Shown piece by piece: positions 1 through 9,483 of a stretch of DNA of 64,000 nucleotides (position 1 is the stretch's first letter; every line of letters starts with the position of its first letter). A program made the position numbers and the translations under genes. This stretch comes from Serratia liquefaciens ATCC 27592 (GTDB taxonomy: Bacteria > Pseudomonadota > Gammaproteobacteria > Enterobacterales > Enterobacteriaceae). The stretch covers positions 3,658,001 to 3,722,000 of the forward strand of contig NC_021741.1 of NCBI RefSeq assembly GCF_000422085.1. The letters run 5' to 3'. The notes beneath the pieces were generated by a model. The model was not told the origin of the DNA. It saw only the letters and a list, made by a program, of their open reading frames with translations, and made no database searches.

Positions 1-263
1 ATCAGGGCGATCGGGTCAGGATTTCGGTCAAAGATACCGGTCACGGTATCGACCCGCAGGTCATCGAACGCGTCGCCCGCAATGAGATGCCTGGGCACAA
101 TATCGGCCTGCTGAACGTGCATCATCGCGTCTCCCTGCTGTACGGCGAAGGGTTGCGAATTCGTCGTCTGGAGCCCGGCACCGAGATTGCCTTTTACATC
201 AGCAAAAACGGCGGCAAACTGCCGGTGGATAACAGCGCGCTGCCAGCCGGAGAGCCATCATGA
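1..263 (+). CDS. ypdA: Sensor histidine kinase YpdA, 3' end (partial)
   Basis: The open frame enters from the left edge (first full codon at base 3) and ends at TGA 261-263. The roughly 86 visible residues are the end of a HATPase domain: a DTGHGID segment (N/G-box) and later a [14 protein letters not shown] stretch, typical of LytS/YpdA-family kinases, in which the catalytic domain ends the protein. It overlaps the ATG of the next gene (ATGA), so the two are translationally coupled. With that partner it is the pyruvate-responsive YpdA/YpdB system. The N-terminal membrane sensor lies outside the window. Naming rests on the partial sequence plus the neighbour. Confidence 0.88.
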   Translation, partial: QGDRVRISVKDTGHGIDPQVIERVARNEMPGHNIGLLNVHHRVSLLYGEGLRIRRLEPGTEIAFYISKNGGKLPVDNSALPAGEPS

Positions 264-994
264 AAGCCATCATTGTCGAAGACGAGTTTCTCGCTCAGGA
301 GGAGCTCAGTTATCTGATCAAGAAACACAGCAATATCGTCATCGAAGCCACCTTCGATGACGGGCTGGACGTGCTGAAATACCTGCAAAACCATCAGGTA
401 GACGCCATTTTCCTCGACATCAATATTCCGTCATTGGACGGCGTACTGCTGGCGCAAAACATCAGCAAATTTGCGCACCGGCCTTCCATAGTGTTTATCA
501 CCGCCTATAAAGAACATGCGGTGGAAGCGTTCGAAATCGAAGCGTTTGACTACATCCTCAAGCCCTATCACGAGGCACGCATCGTCACCATGCTGCAAAA
601 GCTGGAGGCGCTGCATAACCGCCCGGCCAACCTGCCGGAACAGGCCAGCGCACCGAACCGCAGCAGCCACAGCATTAACCTGATCAAAGACGAGCGGATT
701 ATCGTTACCGACATCAACGACATTTACTATGCCGCCGCCGATGAGAAAGTGACGCGGGTTTACACCCGGCGCGAAGAGTTTGTGATGCCGATGAACATCA
801 CCGAATTTTACGGCCGCCTGCCCGAGGAGCATTTCTTCCGCTGCCACCGTTCCTACTGCGTCAACCTGTCAAAAATTCGCGAGATCGTCCCTTGGTTCAA
901 TAACACCTATATTCTGCGGCTGAGCGACCTCGATTTTGAAGTGCCGGTCAGCCGCAGCAAGGTCAAAGAGTTTCGCAAGCTGATGCGCCTGTAA
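260..994 (+). CDS. ypdB: LytTR-family response regulator YpdB
   Basis: 244 aa, the same length as E. coli YpdB. Residues 1-115 are a receiver domain: acidic VEDE near the start, phospho-acceptor D53 in [11 protein letters not shown], conserved K in ILKPY. After a linker, residues about 140-244 form a LytTR DNA-binding domain ([15 protein letters not shown], ending [14 protein letters not shown]). It starts inside the ypdA stop (ATGA). In E. coli the system responds to extracellular pyruvate and activates yhjX; here yhjX is only 740 bp away with candidate binding sites in front of it. Identification is firm; the regulatory role is carried over from E. coli. Confidence 0.95.
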   Translation: MKAIIVEDEFLAQEELSYLIKKHSNIVIEATFDDGLDVLKYLQNHQVDAIFLDINIPSLDGVLLAQNISKFAHRPSIVFITAYKEHAVEAFEIEAFDYILKPYHEARIVTMLQKLEALHNRPANLPEQASAPNRSSHSINLIKDERIIVTDINDIYYAAADEKVTRVYTRREEFVMPMNITEFYGRLPEEHFFRCHRSYCVNLSKIREIVPWFNNTYILRLSDLDFEVPVSRSKVKEFRKLMRL

Positions 995-1004
995 TCGCCA
1001 GCGG

Positions 1005-1337
1005 TTACCAGCGTGGCCCCGGCCCGTAGTAATAACCTGGCGGTGGCGGAGGCGGCATGCGGTAATGCGGGCGATCGCGCCATTCGCGCCGTGGCGGACC
1101 GTAATAGATCACCCGCGGTGGTGGGCCATAGTAATAGCCACGCGGACGTTCATAGCCACGATGTTCAGCCCACCAACGTGGATCGCGCCAGCGACCGCCG
1201 TCCCAATAGTGACCGCGATTATCGCGATCGCCGATATGCAACGAAAGCCCCGGCACATTCACACCGATGGACACGTCCGCATGGCTCACCAACGGCAGCG
1301 ACAGCAGTGCGGCCAGTAACAACACTGTTTTTTTCAT
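1005..1337 (-). CDS. Secreted DUF2502 (YpeC-type) protein, proline/tyrosine-rich
   Basis: 110 aa with a signal peptide (KK, then a hydrophobic LLLAALLSLPLVSHA ending at an ASA-like HA/D site). The mature part opens with a GVNVPGLSLHIGDRDNRGHYWDG segment typical of DUF2502, followed by RWRDPRWW and a tail rich in P, Y, G and R with six consecutive prolines. An AGGAG lies upstream of the ATG. Its stop is 10 bp from that of ypdB (convergent). A related protein is encoded at 10949-11350. Function unknown; probably periplasmic. Confidence 0.8.
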   Translation of the reverse strand: MKKTVLLLAALLSLPLVSHADVSIGVNVPGLSLHIGDRDNRGHYWDGGRWRDPRWWAEHRGYERPRGYYYGPPPRVIYYGPPRREWRDRPHYRMPPPPPPGYYYGPGPRW

Positions 1338-1524
1338 CTTAACGACTCCTGCAAAGCGGAACCCGTCCGTTCACCGCTAACATAGGCCTGTGCCCGCCGC
1401 CGCTCTATAGGAACAGTGCCCATTTACGCCTTTCGCACACATCCTTCACAATTTACCCACAATCTTGCACCGATGATTTACAATAAATCGCTGATATTCT
1501 TGATGTAGATCACGTGGCATCAGC

Positions 1525-1606
1525 TGCATTTCATCCCCTTTTACCCCCTAAAACGGCAACTCATGCGCTGCCAGATGCATTTCATTCCTTCCCTTGTGCA
1601 ACTCAT
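1525..1606 (+). promoter_or_regulatory. Four YpdB-like 10-bp half-sites upstream of yhjX
   Basis: Four related decamers sit on one strand: TGCATTTCAT at 1525-1534, GGCAACTCAT at 1555-1564, TGCATTTCAT at 1576-1585 and TGCAACTCAT at 1597-1606. The last three are spaced exactly 21 bp start to start (11-bp gaps); the first is 30 bp before the second. The E. coli YpdB site in the yhjX promoter, as I recall it, is a direct repeat of GGCATTTCAT with an 11-bp gap, so motif, spacing and target all agree. Binding is inferred. Confidence 0.75.
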
Positions 1607-1639
1607 TCCCGATCCGCCGCCGAGTGGTACTACCAGCCA

Positions 1640-1645
1640 TATAAT
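1640..1645 (+). promoter_or_regulatory. Candidate -10 box of yhjX
   Basis: TATAAT at 1640-1645 with no good -35 (a GC-rich stretch at the expected position), as expected of an activator-dependent promoter. The last YpdB-like half-site ends 33 bp upstream, placing it about -55 to -46 from a start near 1652. The rest of 1338-1734 holds the leader of the DUF2502 gene on the other strand and no further gene. Confidence 0.5.
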
Positions 1646-1734
1646 ATGCCCATACCGCGGGGCTACAGACGCTACCGCAAATTCTCGCCAACGGCTGACC
1701 GCCCGGCAATACACACACAGGAAGGAGACCGGCC

Positions 1735-2961
1735 ATGAACACTAAACCGGTAAATCGCAGCTTAATCGTTCTGGGCACCATCATCTGCCAGATGGGTCTC
1801 GGCACTATCTATACCTGGAGCCTGTTCAACCAGCCGCTGGTCGACAAGTTCCACTGGGGCCTCGGTGACGTCGCCACCACCTTCTCCATCACCAGCTTCT
1901 TCCTGGCCTTCGCCACCCTGTTTGCCGGCAAACTACAGGAACGCTTCGGCATCCGTAACCTGACGCTGTTCTCCGGTATCCTGGTAGGTCTGGGGCTGAT
2001 TGCCAGCGCCTACGTCAGCTCGCTGGACATGATTTACCTGCTGGCCGGCGTGGTGGTCGGTTTCGCGGTAGGTATCGCCTATATCTCTACCCTGTCCAAC
2101 CTGATCAAATGGTTCCCGGCCAACAAAGGCTTGATCTCGGGTATCTCTGTGGGGGCTTTTGGTAGCGGCAGCCTGTTGTTCAAATACGTCAACGCCGCGC
2201 TGATTGCCGACGTGGGCGTCTCCAGTGCCTTCTTCTACTGGGGTGCCATTGTTATGGCGCTGATTGTTCTGGGCTCCCTGCTGCTGAAAGAACCTGTACT
2301 GGCAAGCAAATCCGCACAGCAGAGCGCGGGTAACCTGGGCAACGACTTCAGCGTACGCCAGATGCTGGCGACCAAAGAAGCCTACCTGCTGTTCATGATT
2401 TTCTTCGCTGCCTGCATGAGTGGTCTCTACCTGATCGGTATCGTCAAAGACATGGGCGTGCAACTGGCCGGAATGGACCTGGCGACCGCCGCCAACACCG
2501 TGTCCGCCGTCGCTATCTTTAACACCGCAGGCCGCATCATTCTGGGCACGCTGTCTGACAAAGTGGGCCGTATGCGCGTCATCAGCTTCACCATGCTGGT
2601 TACCGTGCTGGCGATTGTGGCGCTGAGCTTCCTCACCCTGAATCACACACTGTTCTTTATCTGCGTCGGCGCAGTCGCCTTCTGCTTCGGGGGCAACATC
2701 ACCGTGTTCCCAGCGATTGTCGGTGACTTCTTCGGCCTGAAAAACCACAGCAAAAACTACGGCATCATCTATCAAGGCTTCGGTTTGGGCGCGCTGGCAG
2801 GGTCATTTGTCGCCAAATACTTCGGCGGCTTCCACGCGACCTTTATGGTGATTGGCGTGCTGTCCATCGCTTCCCTGATTATCACCTTGTTCATCAAGGC
2901 ACCGAAAGCGGTAGCGCAGGAAGAAGAAACATTCGAGCCGGCGCATCTGGCTAAAGCCTGA
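1735..2961 (+). CDS. yhjX: OFA-family MFS transporter YhjX
   Basis: 408 aa with about 12 membrane segments. The N-terminal MGLGTIYTWSLFNQPL and C-terminal GGNITVFPAIVGDFFGLKNHS regions are typical of the oxalate/formate antiporter-like (OFA) branch of MFS; the loop motif DKVGRMR follows TM 8. A strong GGAAGGAG precedes the ATG. In E. coli yhjX is the main target of YpdB and is induced by pyruvate; its substrate is uncertain, with pyruvate-related export or import proposed. Adjacency to ypdAB and the upstream repeats make the same control very likely here. It ends at a bidirectional terminator shared with glk. Confidence 0.9.
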   Translation: MNTKPVNRSLIVLGTIICQMGLGTIYTWSLFNQPLVDKFHWGLGDVATTFSITSFFLAFATLFAGKLQERFGIRNLTLFSGILVGLGLIASAYVSSLDMIYLLAGVVVGFAVGIAYISTLSNLIKWFPANKGLISGISVGAFGSGSLLFKYVNAALIADVGVSSAFFYWGAIVMALIVLGSLLLKEPVLASKSAQQSAGNLGNDFSVRQMLATKEAYLLFMIFFAACMSGLYLIGIVKDMGVQLAGMDLATAANTVSAVAIFNTAGRIILGTLSDKVGRMRVISFTMLVTVLAIVALSFLTLNHTLFFICVGAVAFCFGGNITVFPAIVGDFFGLKNHSKNYGIIYQGFGLGALAGSFVAKYFGGFHATFMVIGVLSIASLIITLFIKAPKAVAQEEETFEPAHLAKA

Positions 2962-2975
2962 TAGCTTAGACGGCA

Positions 2976-3013
2976 AAAAGGGGCGCAACCCACTGGGTTG
3001 CGCCCCTTTTTTA
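2976..3013. terminator. Bidirectional terminator between yhjX and glk
   Basis: A long GC-rich hairpin (arms GGGGCGCAACCCA and TGGGTTGCGCCCC around one loop base) is flanked by an A-run on the left and a T-run on the right, so it can terminate convergent transcripts from both sides. Confidence 0.9.
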
Positions 3014-3026
3014 TCGCTGCGTCAGG

Positions 3027-3989
3027 TTACAGATGCATCCCCAGCGTCTGGCGCAGGTGGGCACCGGCACCCAGCAAACCCGGTTGGCCATGGGTAATCA
3101 TGAATACCGGGATCTCACGTACATAATCTTTGAAACGCCCTTTATCCTCGAACGCCGCACGGAAACCGGAAGCTTTAAAGAATTCCATAAAGCGCGGCAC
3201 AATACCCCCGGCGATGTAAACGCCGCCAAAGGTCCCCAGGTTCAACGCCAGATTGCCGCCGAAACGGCCCAAAATTACGCAAAACAGCGACAGGGCACGG
3301 CGGCAATCGATGCAGCTGTCGGCCAATGCGCGCTCGGTAATGTCCTTCGGCTCCAGCTTTTCCGGCAGCCGGTTATCCGACTTGACGATAGCGCGGTAAA
3401 GATTGACCAGGCCCGGACCGGACAGGACGCGTTCGGCGGAGACATGACCCACTTCGGCGCGCAACACCTCCAGAATGATGTCCTCTTCTTCGCTGTTCGG
3501 CGCAAAGTCCACGTGACCGCCCTCGCCCGGCAGGCTCACCCAGCGGCGGTTAACGTGCACCAGATGCGCCACCCCCAGGCCAGTCCCGGCACCGTATACC
3601 GCAATAGGTTTGTCTTTTTGCGCGTTGCCGCCGCCGAACTGCAACACGTCGTCTTCTGACAGCATCGGGATCGCCATCGACACGGCGGTGAAGTCGTTGA
3701 TCACTTCCAGATGGCTCAGCCCCAGGTTGGCCTTCATCTCTTTAATCGAAAACGCCCAGGTGTGATTGGTCATGGCAACCCAGTCTTCGGTGACCGGGCA
3801 GGCAATCGCGATACAGGCGTCCTGCACCTGAATATCATGCTCTTGCAAATATTGGCGGATCACCGCCTCCAGACTGTCAAACTCCAGGCCGGAATAGGTT
3901 TTCGCCTGGGTAATTTCACCCGTCGCCACAGTGCACAACGCCAGGCGGGCATTGGTGCCGCCTACATCACCTACGAGGGCATAGGTCAT
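3027..3989 (-). CDS. glk: Glucokinase
   Basis: 320 aa, close to E. coli Glk (321). It phosphorylates glucose with ATP in the cytosol, feeding glycolysis with internally released glucose. The ATP-binding [12 protein letters not shown] is at residues 6-17; GAGTGLG and a C-terminal GIVPRF motif are also visible. The frame stays open 32 codons upstream, but the start at 3989 ([11 protein letters not shown]) matches the family N-terminus and has GGAG upstream, so the longer reading is rejected. It faces yhjX across a shared terminator and is divergent from yfeO. Confidence 0.95.
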   Translation of the reverse strand: MTYALVGDVGGTNARLALCTVATGEITQAKTYSGLEFDSLEAVIRQYLQEHDIQVQDACIAIACPVTEDWVAMTNHTWAFSIKEMKANLGLSHLEVINDFTAVSMAIPMLSEDDVLQFGGGNAQKDKPIAVYGAGTGLGVAHLVHVNRRWVSLPGEGGHVDFAPNSEEEDIILEVLRAEVGHVSAERVLSGPGLVNLYRAIVKSDNRLPEKLEPKDITERALADSCIDCRRALSLFCVILGRFGGNLALNLGTFGGVYIAGGIVPRFMEFFKASGFRAAFEDKGRFKDYVREIPVFMITHGQPGLLGAGAHLRQTLGMHL

Positions 3990-4334
3990 CAGTATCTTCT
4001 CCGCAAAATGAATAATAGAAAGCTGCCCACACTGTAAAATCCCGCCGCAAAAACAACAATCACCATCCTCCGCGCTGCCGTCCATTAGCGATCCAGATCA
4101 CAAAAAACGTTTCAGCCTGGCGGCTTCAAGGCGATTTGAAACAAATTGCGGCAAAAAACGTCGCGCGGTGGCTGTTAACCGTCATAACTCGTAGGCACTA
4201 TTACTCCGCTGTGGACCTGGCCCAGCCGGAAATTTCTTTGCGTGCCAGCGTGTCGATTGTCTGGCAAGCTAGCGCTATAACCCAATCACCCGTTCGCCCT
4301 GCCAGCCAGAGGGCCATTGACAAGGGATCCCCGC
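3990..4334. other. glk/yfeO divergent intergenic region
   Basis: 345 bp between two divergent genes. It must hold both promoters. I see no convincing operator, RNA gene or repeat; AAGGGA just before 4335 is the yfeO ribosome-binding site. Confidence 0.5.
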
Positions 4335-5588
4335 ATGTTGCACCCGCGCGCCAATGCCATGTTGGCCTTCGCTCTGCCTGCTCTCATTATCGGTTCTGCC
4401 TCAAGTTTGGTGCTCATTCTGGTGATGAAGTTCGCCGAGGCTCTGCAACGGCTGCTCTGGGTCAATGTTCCCGCCGCGTTGAATATCGACACTCACTCCC
4501 CCTGGTGGCTGGTGGGCATGTTAACGCTCACCGGCGTCGCCGTCGGGCTGATTATCCGTTTTCTCCCCGGCCATGCAGGGCCGGATCCGGCGACCGAGTC
4601 TTTGATCGGTATGCCGTTGCCGCTTTCTGCGGTGCCTGGGCTGGGGCTGGCGTTGATTATTGGCCTGGCGGGCGGCGTCAGTTTGGGGCCAGAAAATCCG
4701 ATCACCGCCATCAATATTGCGCTGGTGGTGGCGGCAGGTTCGCGTTTGCTGCCGAAAGTGCCGCGTATGGACTGGATTATTCTCGCGGCGGCCGGCACCA
4801 TCGGCGCGCTGTTTGGCACCCCGGTCGCCGCGGCGCTGATCTTTTCGCAAACCCTGGCGGGCAATAATGACGTTCCCTTGTGGGACAGGCTATTTGCACC
4901 GCTGATGGCGGCAGCGGCGGGAGCGGTCACCACCCAGCTATTTTTCACCCCGAATTTCTCACTGCAAATTGATGCCTATGCCGCGACCCGGCTGGCAGAT
5001 ATTTTCAGCGGCTCGATAGTCGCCCTGATCGCCATCGCGCTGGGTATGGTAGCCGTATGGAGCTTTCCGCACATTCATCGCCTATTTCATTCGATTAAGA
5101 ATCCGGTGCTGATGCTGGGGTTAGGCGGCTTTGTGCTCGGCCTGCTGGCGCTGATCGGCGGTGAAATCACGCTGTTTAAAGGGCTGGATGAAATGAAGCA
5201 GTTAGCCATCGGTGAGAATTTCTCCGTCACGGAACTGATGCTGATTACGCTGACTAAACTGGCGGCGCTGGTGATTGCCGCTGCCAGTGGCTTTCGCGGC
5301 GGGCGCATCTTCCCGGCGGTGTTTGTCGGCGTAGCCTTGGGGCTGATGCTGCATCAGCACGTGCCGGCCGTGCCGGCAGCCATTACCGTCTCCTGCGCCA
5401 TTATGGGGTTGGTACTGGTGGTCACGCGTGACGGCTGGCTCAGCCTGTTTATGGCCGTTGCGGTGGTGCCGGAGCTGCATCTGCTGCCGGTGCTGTGCAT
5501 CGTGATGCTGCCCGCCTGGCTGGTGCTGGCGGGCAAACCGCTGATGCTGGTGGGCAAGGGCAAACAGCTTCCCCCGCGCGAAGATTAA
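4335..5588 (+). CDS. yfeO: CLC-family ion channel/transporter YfeO
   Basis: 417 aa membrane protein (E. coli YfeO 418). It has the chloride-channel fold signatures: [14 protein letters not shown] (resembling the GxEGP region) near residue 120 and [17 protein letters not shown] near residue 320. The ATG at 4335 (MLHPRAN) is chosen over a TTG at 4317 because it matches the family N-terminus and has AAGGGA at proper spacing. The substrate is not established for YfeO. The last four bases overlap the ygeA stop region (convergent). Next to glk, as in E. coli. Confidence 0.9.
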   Translation: MLHPRANAMLAFALPALIIGSASSLVLILVMKFAEALQRLLWVNVPAALNIDTHSPWWLVGMLTLTGVAVGLIIRFLPGHAGPDPATESLIGMPLPLSAVPGLGLALIIGLAGGVSLGPENPITAINIALVVAAGSRLLPKVPRMDWIILAAAGTIGALFGTPVAAALIFSQTLAGNNDVPLWDRLFAPLMAAAAGAVTTQLFFTPNFSLQIDAYAATRLADIFSGSIVALIAIALGMVAVWSFPHIHRLFHSIKNPVLMLGLGGFVLGLLALIGGEITLFKGLDEMKQLAIGENFSVTELMLITLTKLAALVIAAASGFRGGRIFPAVFVGVALGLMLHQHVPAVPAAITVSCAIMGLVLVVTRDGWLSLFMAVAVVPELHLLPVLCIVMLPAWLVLAGKPLMLVGKGKQLPPRED

Positions 5589-6277
5589 GCCAGCGCGAAT
5601 TCCGCTGCGGCGCGCGCATGGATTTCGGTGGTGTCGAATACCGGCACTGACGCATCTTGCGCGCTGACCAGCAGGCCAATTTCGGTACAGCCGAAAATAA
5701 TGCCCTGAGCCCCCTGCTGCTCCAGATCACCGATAATGCGGCGATACTCGTCACGCGACGCATCGCGGATTTTACCCAGGCACAGTTCTTCATAAATAAT
5801 GCGGTGCACAATGTCACGATCGGCGGCTACGGGAGTGACCACCTCGATACCGTGCTTTTCCTGCAGTCGCCCACGGTAGAACTCCTGCTCCATGGTAAAG
5901 CGCGTACCGAGCAGCCCAACGCGACGAATATCCTGTTGGCGCACCTGCAGCGCAGTGGCGTCAGCGATGTGGATCAGCGGTAAACCGCTGGCCTGCTCGA
6001 CCGCATCCGCCACCTTGTGCATGGTGTTGGTGCAAATGACAATGGCCTGCGCACCGGCGGCGCGTAATGAGGTCGCCGCATCAGCCAACAAGCGCCCGGC
6101 ACCGTCCCAGTCGCCCTGATGCTGCAGGCGTTCCACCTCGTGAAAGTCGACGCTGTAGAGCACGATTTTAGCGGAATGCAGACCGCCCAGCCGTTGCTTA
6201 ACCTGTTCATTGATCGTGCGGTAATAAGGAATGGTCGATTCCCAGCTCATACCGCCCAGCAGTCCCAGCACTTTCAT
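5585..6277 (-). CDS. ygeA: Aspartate/glutamate racemase family protein YgeA
   Basis: 230 aa, equal to E. coli YgeA. It has the two cysteines of the PLP-independent racemase family: [12 protein letters not shown] near residue 80 and [12 protein letters not shown] near residue 195. It opens with [12 protein letters not shown], which is nearly invariant in YgeA. Two ATGs are adjacent (6280 and 6277); GAGGAG is only 2 nt from the first and 5 nt from the second, so 6277 is preferred. E. coli YgeA is a broad-spectrum amino-acid racemase with low activity, so the physiological substrate is left open. Cytosolic. Convergent with yfeO. Confidence 0.9.
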   Translation of the reverse strand: MKVLGLLGGMSWESTIPYYRTINEQVKQRLGGLHSAKIVLYSVDFHEVERLQHQGDWDGAGRLLADAATSLRAAGAQAIVICTNTMHKVADAVEQASGLPLIHIADATALQVRQQDIRRVGLLGTRFTMEQEFYRGRLQEKHGIEVVTPVAADRDIVHRIIYEELCLGKIRDASRDEYRRIIGDLEQQGAQGIIFGCTEIGLLVSAQDASVPVFDTTEIHARAAAEFALA

Positions 6278-6344
6278 CATTGCTCCTCGTTTTCATCGCC
6301 GTAATTCTTCGACATTACCTCAGAATCACGGCGGATACGACGGC

Positions 6345-6797
6345 TTATTTCGCACCGGAATTCACCGGCTGGCGCGCCTCGAACCAGCGCTGACGCAGCG
6401 TGTCGTACACCCAGTTATAGAGCATGGTGTACGGCAGGAAGAACAGGAAGAAACCGATCTCCAGCATAAAGGCCTGAACGAAAGAAATGCTCAGCATCCA
6501 GGCGGCAATCGGCACGCCGATCAGCACAAAACCGGCCTCAAAGCCCAGCGCGTGAAACACCCGCACTTTAAGGTTACGTGCCACACGGCTCACCGGCCAC
6601 AGGCGGTCAAATACCGTGTTATAAACCATGTTCCAAACCATGGCGACGGTGGATAACATCACCGCCAACGCACCGATCTGCACCATCGAACGGTTGAGCA
6701 GCCAGGCGCCCAGCGGGGCGCAAATCATCACTGCGATAGCCTCAAAACCGACGGCGTGGACGATACGTTCAATGAAAGACTTGTTTTGCAGTTGCAT
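6345..6797 (-). CDS. PACE-family efflux transporter
   Basis: 150 aa, four membrane segments, made of two tandem bacterial transmembrane pair units: FERIVHAVGFEAIAV-like at the start (RIVHAVGFEA) and again VRVFHALGFEAGFV about residue 75. Each unit has a WNMVYNTVFDRLW / YNWVYDTLRQRW motif at its end, the hallmark of Acinetobacter AceI-type proteins, which export chlorhexidine and probably polyamines. AGGTGATGT precedes the ATG. A LysR gene is divergent, as aceR is to aceI. The natural substrate is unknown. Confidence 0.9.
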   Translation of the reverse strand: MQLQNKSFIERIVHAVGFEAIAVMICAPLGAWLLNRSMVQIGALAVMLSTVAMVWNMVYNTVFDRLWPVSRVARNLKVRVFHALGFEAGFVLIGVPIAAWMLSISFVQAFMLEIGFFLFFLPYTMLYNWVYDTLRQRWFEARQPVNSGAK

Positions 6798-6826
6798 ACA
6801 TCACCTGTTTTTTTACCTTATAAATT

Positions 6827-6883
6827 TGTAGGGGCGCTGCAAGCCGCGCCCGTGTTACCAGGAGCGGATTTATTCGCCTCCTA
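6827..6883. repeat. REPIN-like paired-hairpin repeat, copy A
   Basis: Begins TTGTAGGGGC and ends CCTCCTA. Two imperfect palindromes in a row: GGGCGC/GCGCCC around a CTGCAAGCC core, then a GGAG...CTCC arm with a GCGGATTTATTCGC core. It lies in the promoter region between the PACE gene and its LysR regulator. Two cousins occur at 28189-28247 and 36434-36509. This copy is the most diverged. Confidence 0.7.
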
Positions 6884-6955
6884 TGAAAACCAGGTGATTA
6901 TCATCGAGTTTTTGAGTAGATTAAAGATAGGTTCCATCTATAAAGTAGATACATT

Positions 6956-7816
6956 ATGCGCTACTCCCCCGAAGCTTTGCTGGCCTTCGTTGAAGCCGCC
7001 GCCCTGGGCTCTTTTTCCGCTGCGGCCCGTAAGCTGCGTAAAAGCCAGTCAACCATCAGTACCGCCATCGCCAATCTTGAGGCCGATCTGGGTTTGATCC
7101 TGTTCGATCGCCAGGCACGCCAGCCGGTACTGACAGCCGCTGGGCGGAAAGTGCTGGGCCATGTACAGGAAATTCTTGCGGCCAGCGAACGGTTGGATGC
7201 CCTGAGCATTCGGCTGGCGGACAATATAGAGCCGCGCTTAAGCGTAGTGTTTTCCGATACCTATCAGCCGAAACACCATGACCGGCTGATGCAGCAGTTC
7301 GAGCAGCGTTATCAGGATATCGAACTGGAGTGGATGATCGCTGAAGAAGGTGACGTGATTGACCTGCTGCAAATCGGTCGCGCGCACCTGGGCATGGTTG
7401 AGGTGCAAAAACAGTATCCGCCAGACATCGCCTTTGCCCGGCTGCCGGAGCAAACCGAAATGGGGCTGTTCGTCGCACATTCGCACCCGATGGCGCAAAC
7501 TGCCTCGCCCACGCCTGAACAACTGTCCAGCACGCGGCAACTTATCCTGAACACCTATACCGGTGCCGAAACCGCCCGCTCTGGCGGGCTGGTATGGTCA
7601 GCCCCCAGCTATCTGCTGTTGCTGGAAATGGCGGAACAAGGGTTTGGCTGGGCGGTACTGCCTCGCTGGCTGGTGCAGCAATACGGTCACAACAGGCTCA
7701 CCGAGCTGCGTCCGCGCGGCTGGCCCAAGCTGATATCGGTGGATGCGGTTTGGTCTAAGCTGACCCCGCCGGGACCGGCGGGGTACTGGATGCTGGAGCG
7801 GCTTTTGGAAAGCTAA
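6956..7816 (+). CDS. LysR-family regulator divergent from the PACE gene
   Basis: 286 aa. The N-terminal 60 residues are a winged helix-turn-helix (ALLAFVEAAALGSFSAAARKL, then STISTAIANLEADLGLILFDR), followed by a LysR substrate-binding domain. No good Shine-Dalgarno sequence precedes the ATG, but it is the only start fitting the LysR N-terminus. It is divergent from the PACE gene across 158 bp containing repeat copy A. LysR-PACE pairs (aceR-aceI) suggest it activates the exporter in response to a substrate; this is inference. Three bases upstream of 6956 an ATAG...CTAT dyad could be part of its operator. Confidence 0.85.
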   Translation: MRYSPEALLAFVEAAALGSFSAAARKLRKSQSTISTAIANLEADLGLILFDRQARQPVLTAAGRKVLGHVQEILAASERLDALSIRLADNIEPRLSVVFSDTYQPKHHDRLMQQFEQRYQDIELEWMIAEEGDVIDLLQIGRAHLGMVEVQKQYPPDIAFARLPEQTEMGLFVAHSHPMAQTASPTPEQLSSTRQLILNTYTGAETARSGGLVWSAPSYLLLLEMAEQGFGWAVLPRWLVQQYGHNRLTELRPRGWPKLISVDAVWSKLTPPGPAGYWMLERLLES

Positions 7817-7821
7817 CAGGT

Positions 7822-9483
7822 TCAGGCCGCCGCGTTACGTGACTGAAGGGCACTTGAGATCGTTTGCAGCAGTTCGGGAATGTCCATCTTCGGCAGCACC
7901 ACTTCGACAAAGGCCAGCTGTGGGCTGTCGGCCACTTCGCTCAGCGCCTGGCGCAGCTGTTCCGGTTCGGTAACGCGTAACGCTTTCACTTGACGTTCAG
8001 CACCTAACGCCTGCGGTAGTTGAGTCCAGTTCCAATGAGCGATGTCGTTATAACGCTGGTTCGGGCCGTGGATTGCCCGTTCAATGGTGTATCCGTCATT
8101 ATTCAGCAGGAAGATCACCGGCTTCAGCCCATCGCGCAACATCGATCCCAATTCCTGCACCGTCAGCTGTGCTGAACCGTCGCCGATCAGCAGCACCACT
8201 CGCCGCTCCGGCTCCGCCGTCTGTGCACCGAACGCCGCCGGCAGTGTGTAACCGATAGATCCCCACAGCGACTGGACGATGAAACGGCAGCCTTGTGGCA
8301 AGCTTAGCGATGCCGCGCCAAAACAGGCGGACCCCTGCTCGGCGAGCAGGATATCGCCCGGCCGCAAAAAGCCCTGTATCTGTTGCCAGAAACCGTGCTG
8401 ATCCAGACCACTGCCGTTCGGATCCGGCAACGCTGAACGTTTAATCTCTGACCGTTGCCATTGGTTGGTCAGCGACAACGTTAACTGGTGTAACGCGATA
8501 ACCGCGTCACGCATCGGGATTTGACTGAATACCTGCTGCCCCACACGCGCTTCAAAGGGCTGAAGATCAATACATTTCTCGGCAGGAAGGTGCTGACTGA
8601 ATCCGGCGGTAATGGTATCGGTAAAACGTACGCCAACATTAATGATCACGTCGGCGTTCTCGATCAGCTGTTTTACCTGTGGCTCGCTAGCCGCACCGAC
8701 GTAGGTCCCGGTGAAACAGGCATGAGTTTCGTCCAATACGCTCTTGCCTAGCAGCAAGGTTGAATGCGGCATATCCACCTCATTCATCCAATGCTCCAGC
8801 ACCTTTTCAGCACCGAAGCGTTCGGCCAGGAAATCGGCTAGCAGAGAAACCCGCCGTGCCGGTAACAGCAACTCCCGTGCGGCGGCGATAAAGCCCTGCA
8901 GTGATGCCGGTGAAAGATTGGCCTGTCGCAGCATTAACGTGGCAGGCTTTGACACCAGCGGCGCTTCAGCCACGTCGCTCGGCAGCAGCAGATAGACCGG
9001 ACGACGCTCGAACAGCGCGGTAGTCAGCAGGCGATCTATTTCCCCTTCGGCGTTATCGGCGGTGAGGCTGGCCTGAGCCACGGTCACCTCTTTCGCCATG
9101 CGGGCGAAGTGACCAAAATCCCCGTCGCCCAGGGAGTGATGCAACAATTCACCAGCCCGTTGCGCACGCAGAGCCGGTGCGCCCACCACGTGGATCACCG
9201 GCAGGTATTCGGCATAGCTGCCGGCAATACCGTTGACTGCGCTCAGTTCACCTACGCCAAAAGTCGTCAACAAGGCGGCGGCTGGTTTACAACGCGCGTA
9301 ACCGTCAGCAGCATAGGCGGCATTAAGTTCATTGGCGCACCCTACCCAGGTGATTTGCGGGTGATCGATCACGTGATCAAGAAACTGCAGGTTATAGTCA
9401 CCAGGCACGCCAAAGAAGTGCCGGATGCCGATCTGAGCTAAACGATCGAGTAGGTAATCAGCCACCGTATAGTTCTTATTCAT
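7822..9483 (-). CDS. ipdC: Indole-3-pyruvate (alpha-keto acid) decarboxylase
   Basis: 553 aa, a thiamine-diphosphate enzyme very similar to Enterobacter IpdC. It has FGVPGDYNLQFLDHV near residue 20, the active-site glutamate in CANELNAAYAADGYAR, and the ThDP motif GDGSAQLTVQEL...NNDGYTIERAIHG near residues 430-470. It converts indolepyruvate to indoleacetaldehyde in IAA formation, and often phenylpyruvate or branched keto acids too. ATGs at 9492, 9489-frame codons and 9483 compete; the last is chosen because AGGTG stands 6 nt before it and MNKNYTVADYLL fits the family. Convergent with the LysR gene. No TyrR box was recognised upstream. Confidence 0.9.
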   Translation of the reverse strand: MNKNYTVADYLLDRLAQIGIRHFFGVPGDYNLQFLDHVIDHPQITWVGCANELNAAYAADGYARCKPAAALLTTFGVGELSAVNGIAGSYAEYLPVIHVVGAPALRAQRAGELLHHSLGDGDFGHFARMAKEVTVAQASLTADNAEGEIDRLLTTALFERRPVYLLLPSDVAEAPLVSKPATLMLRQANLSPASLQGFIAAARELLLPARRVSLLADFLAERFGAEKVLEHWMNEVDMPHSTLLLGKSVLDETHACFTGTYVGAASEPQVKQLIENADVIINVGVRFTDTITAGFSQHLPAEKCIDLQPFEARVGQQVFSQIPMRDAVIALHQLTLSLTNQWQRSEIKRSALPDPNGSGLDQHGFWQQIQGFLRPGDILLAEQGSACFGAASLSLPQGCRFIVQSLWGSIGYTLPAAFGAQTAEPERRVVLLIGDGSAQLTVQELGSMLRDGLKPVIFLLNNDGYTIERAIHGPNQRYNDIAHWNWTQLPQALGAERQVKALRVTEPEQLRQALSEVADSPQLAFVEVVLPKMDIPELLQTISSALQSRNAAA

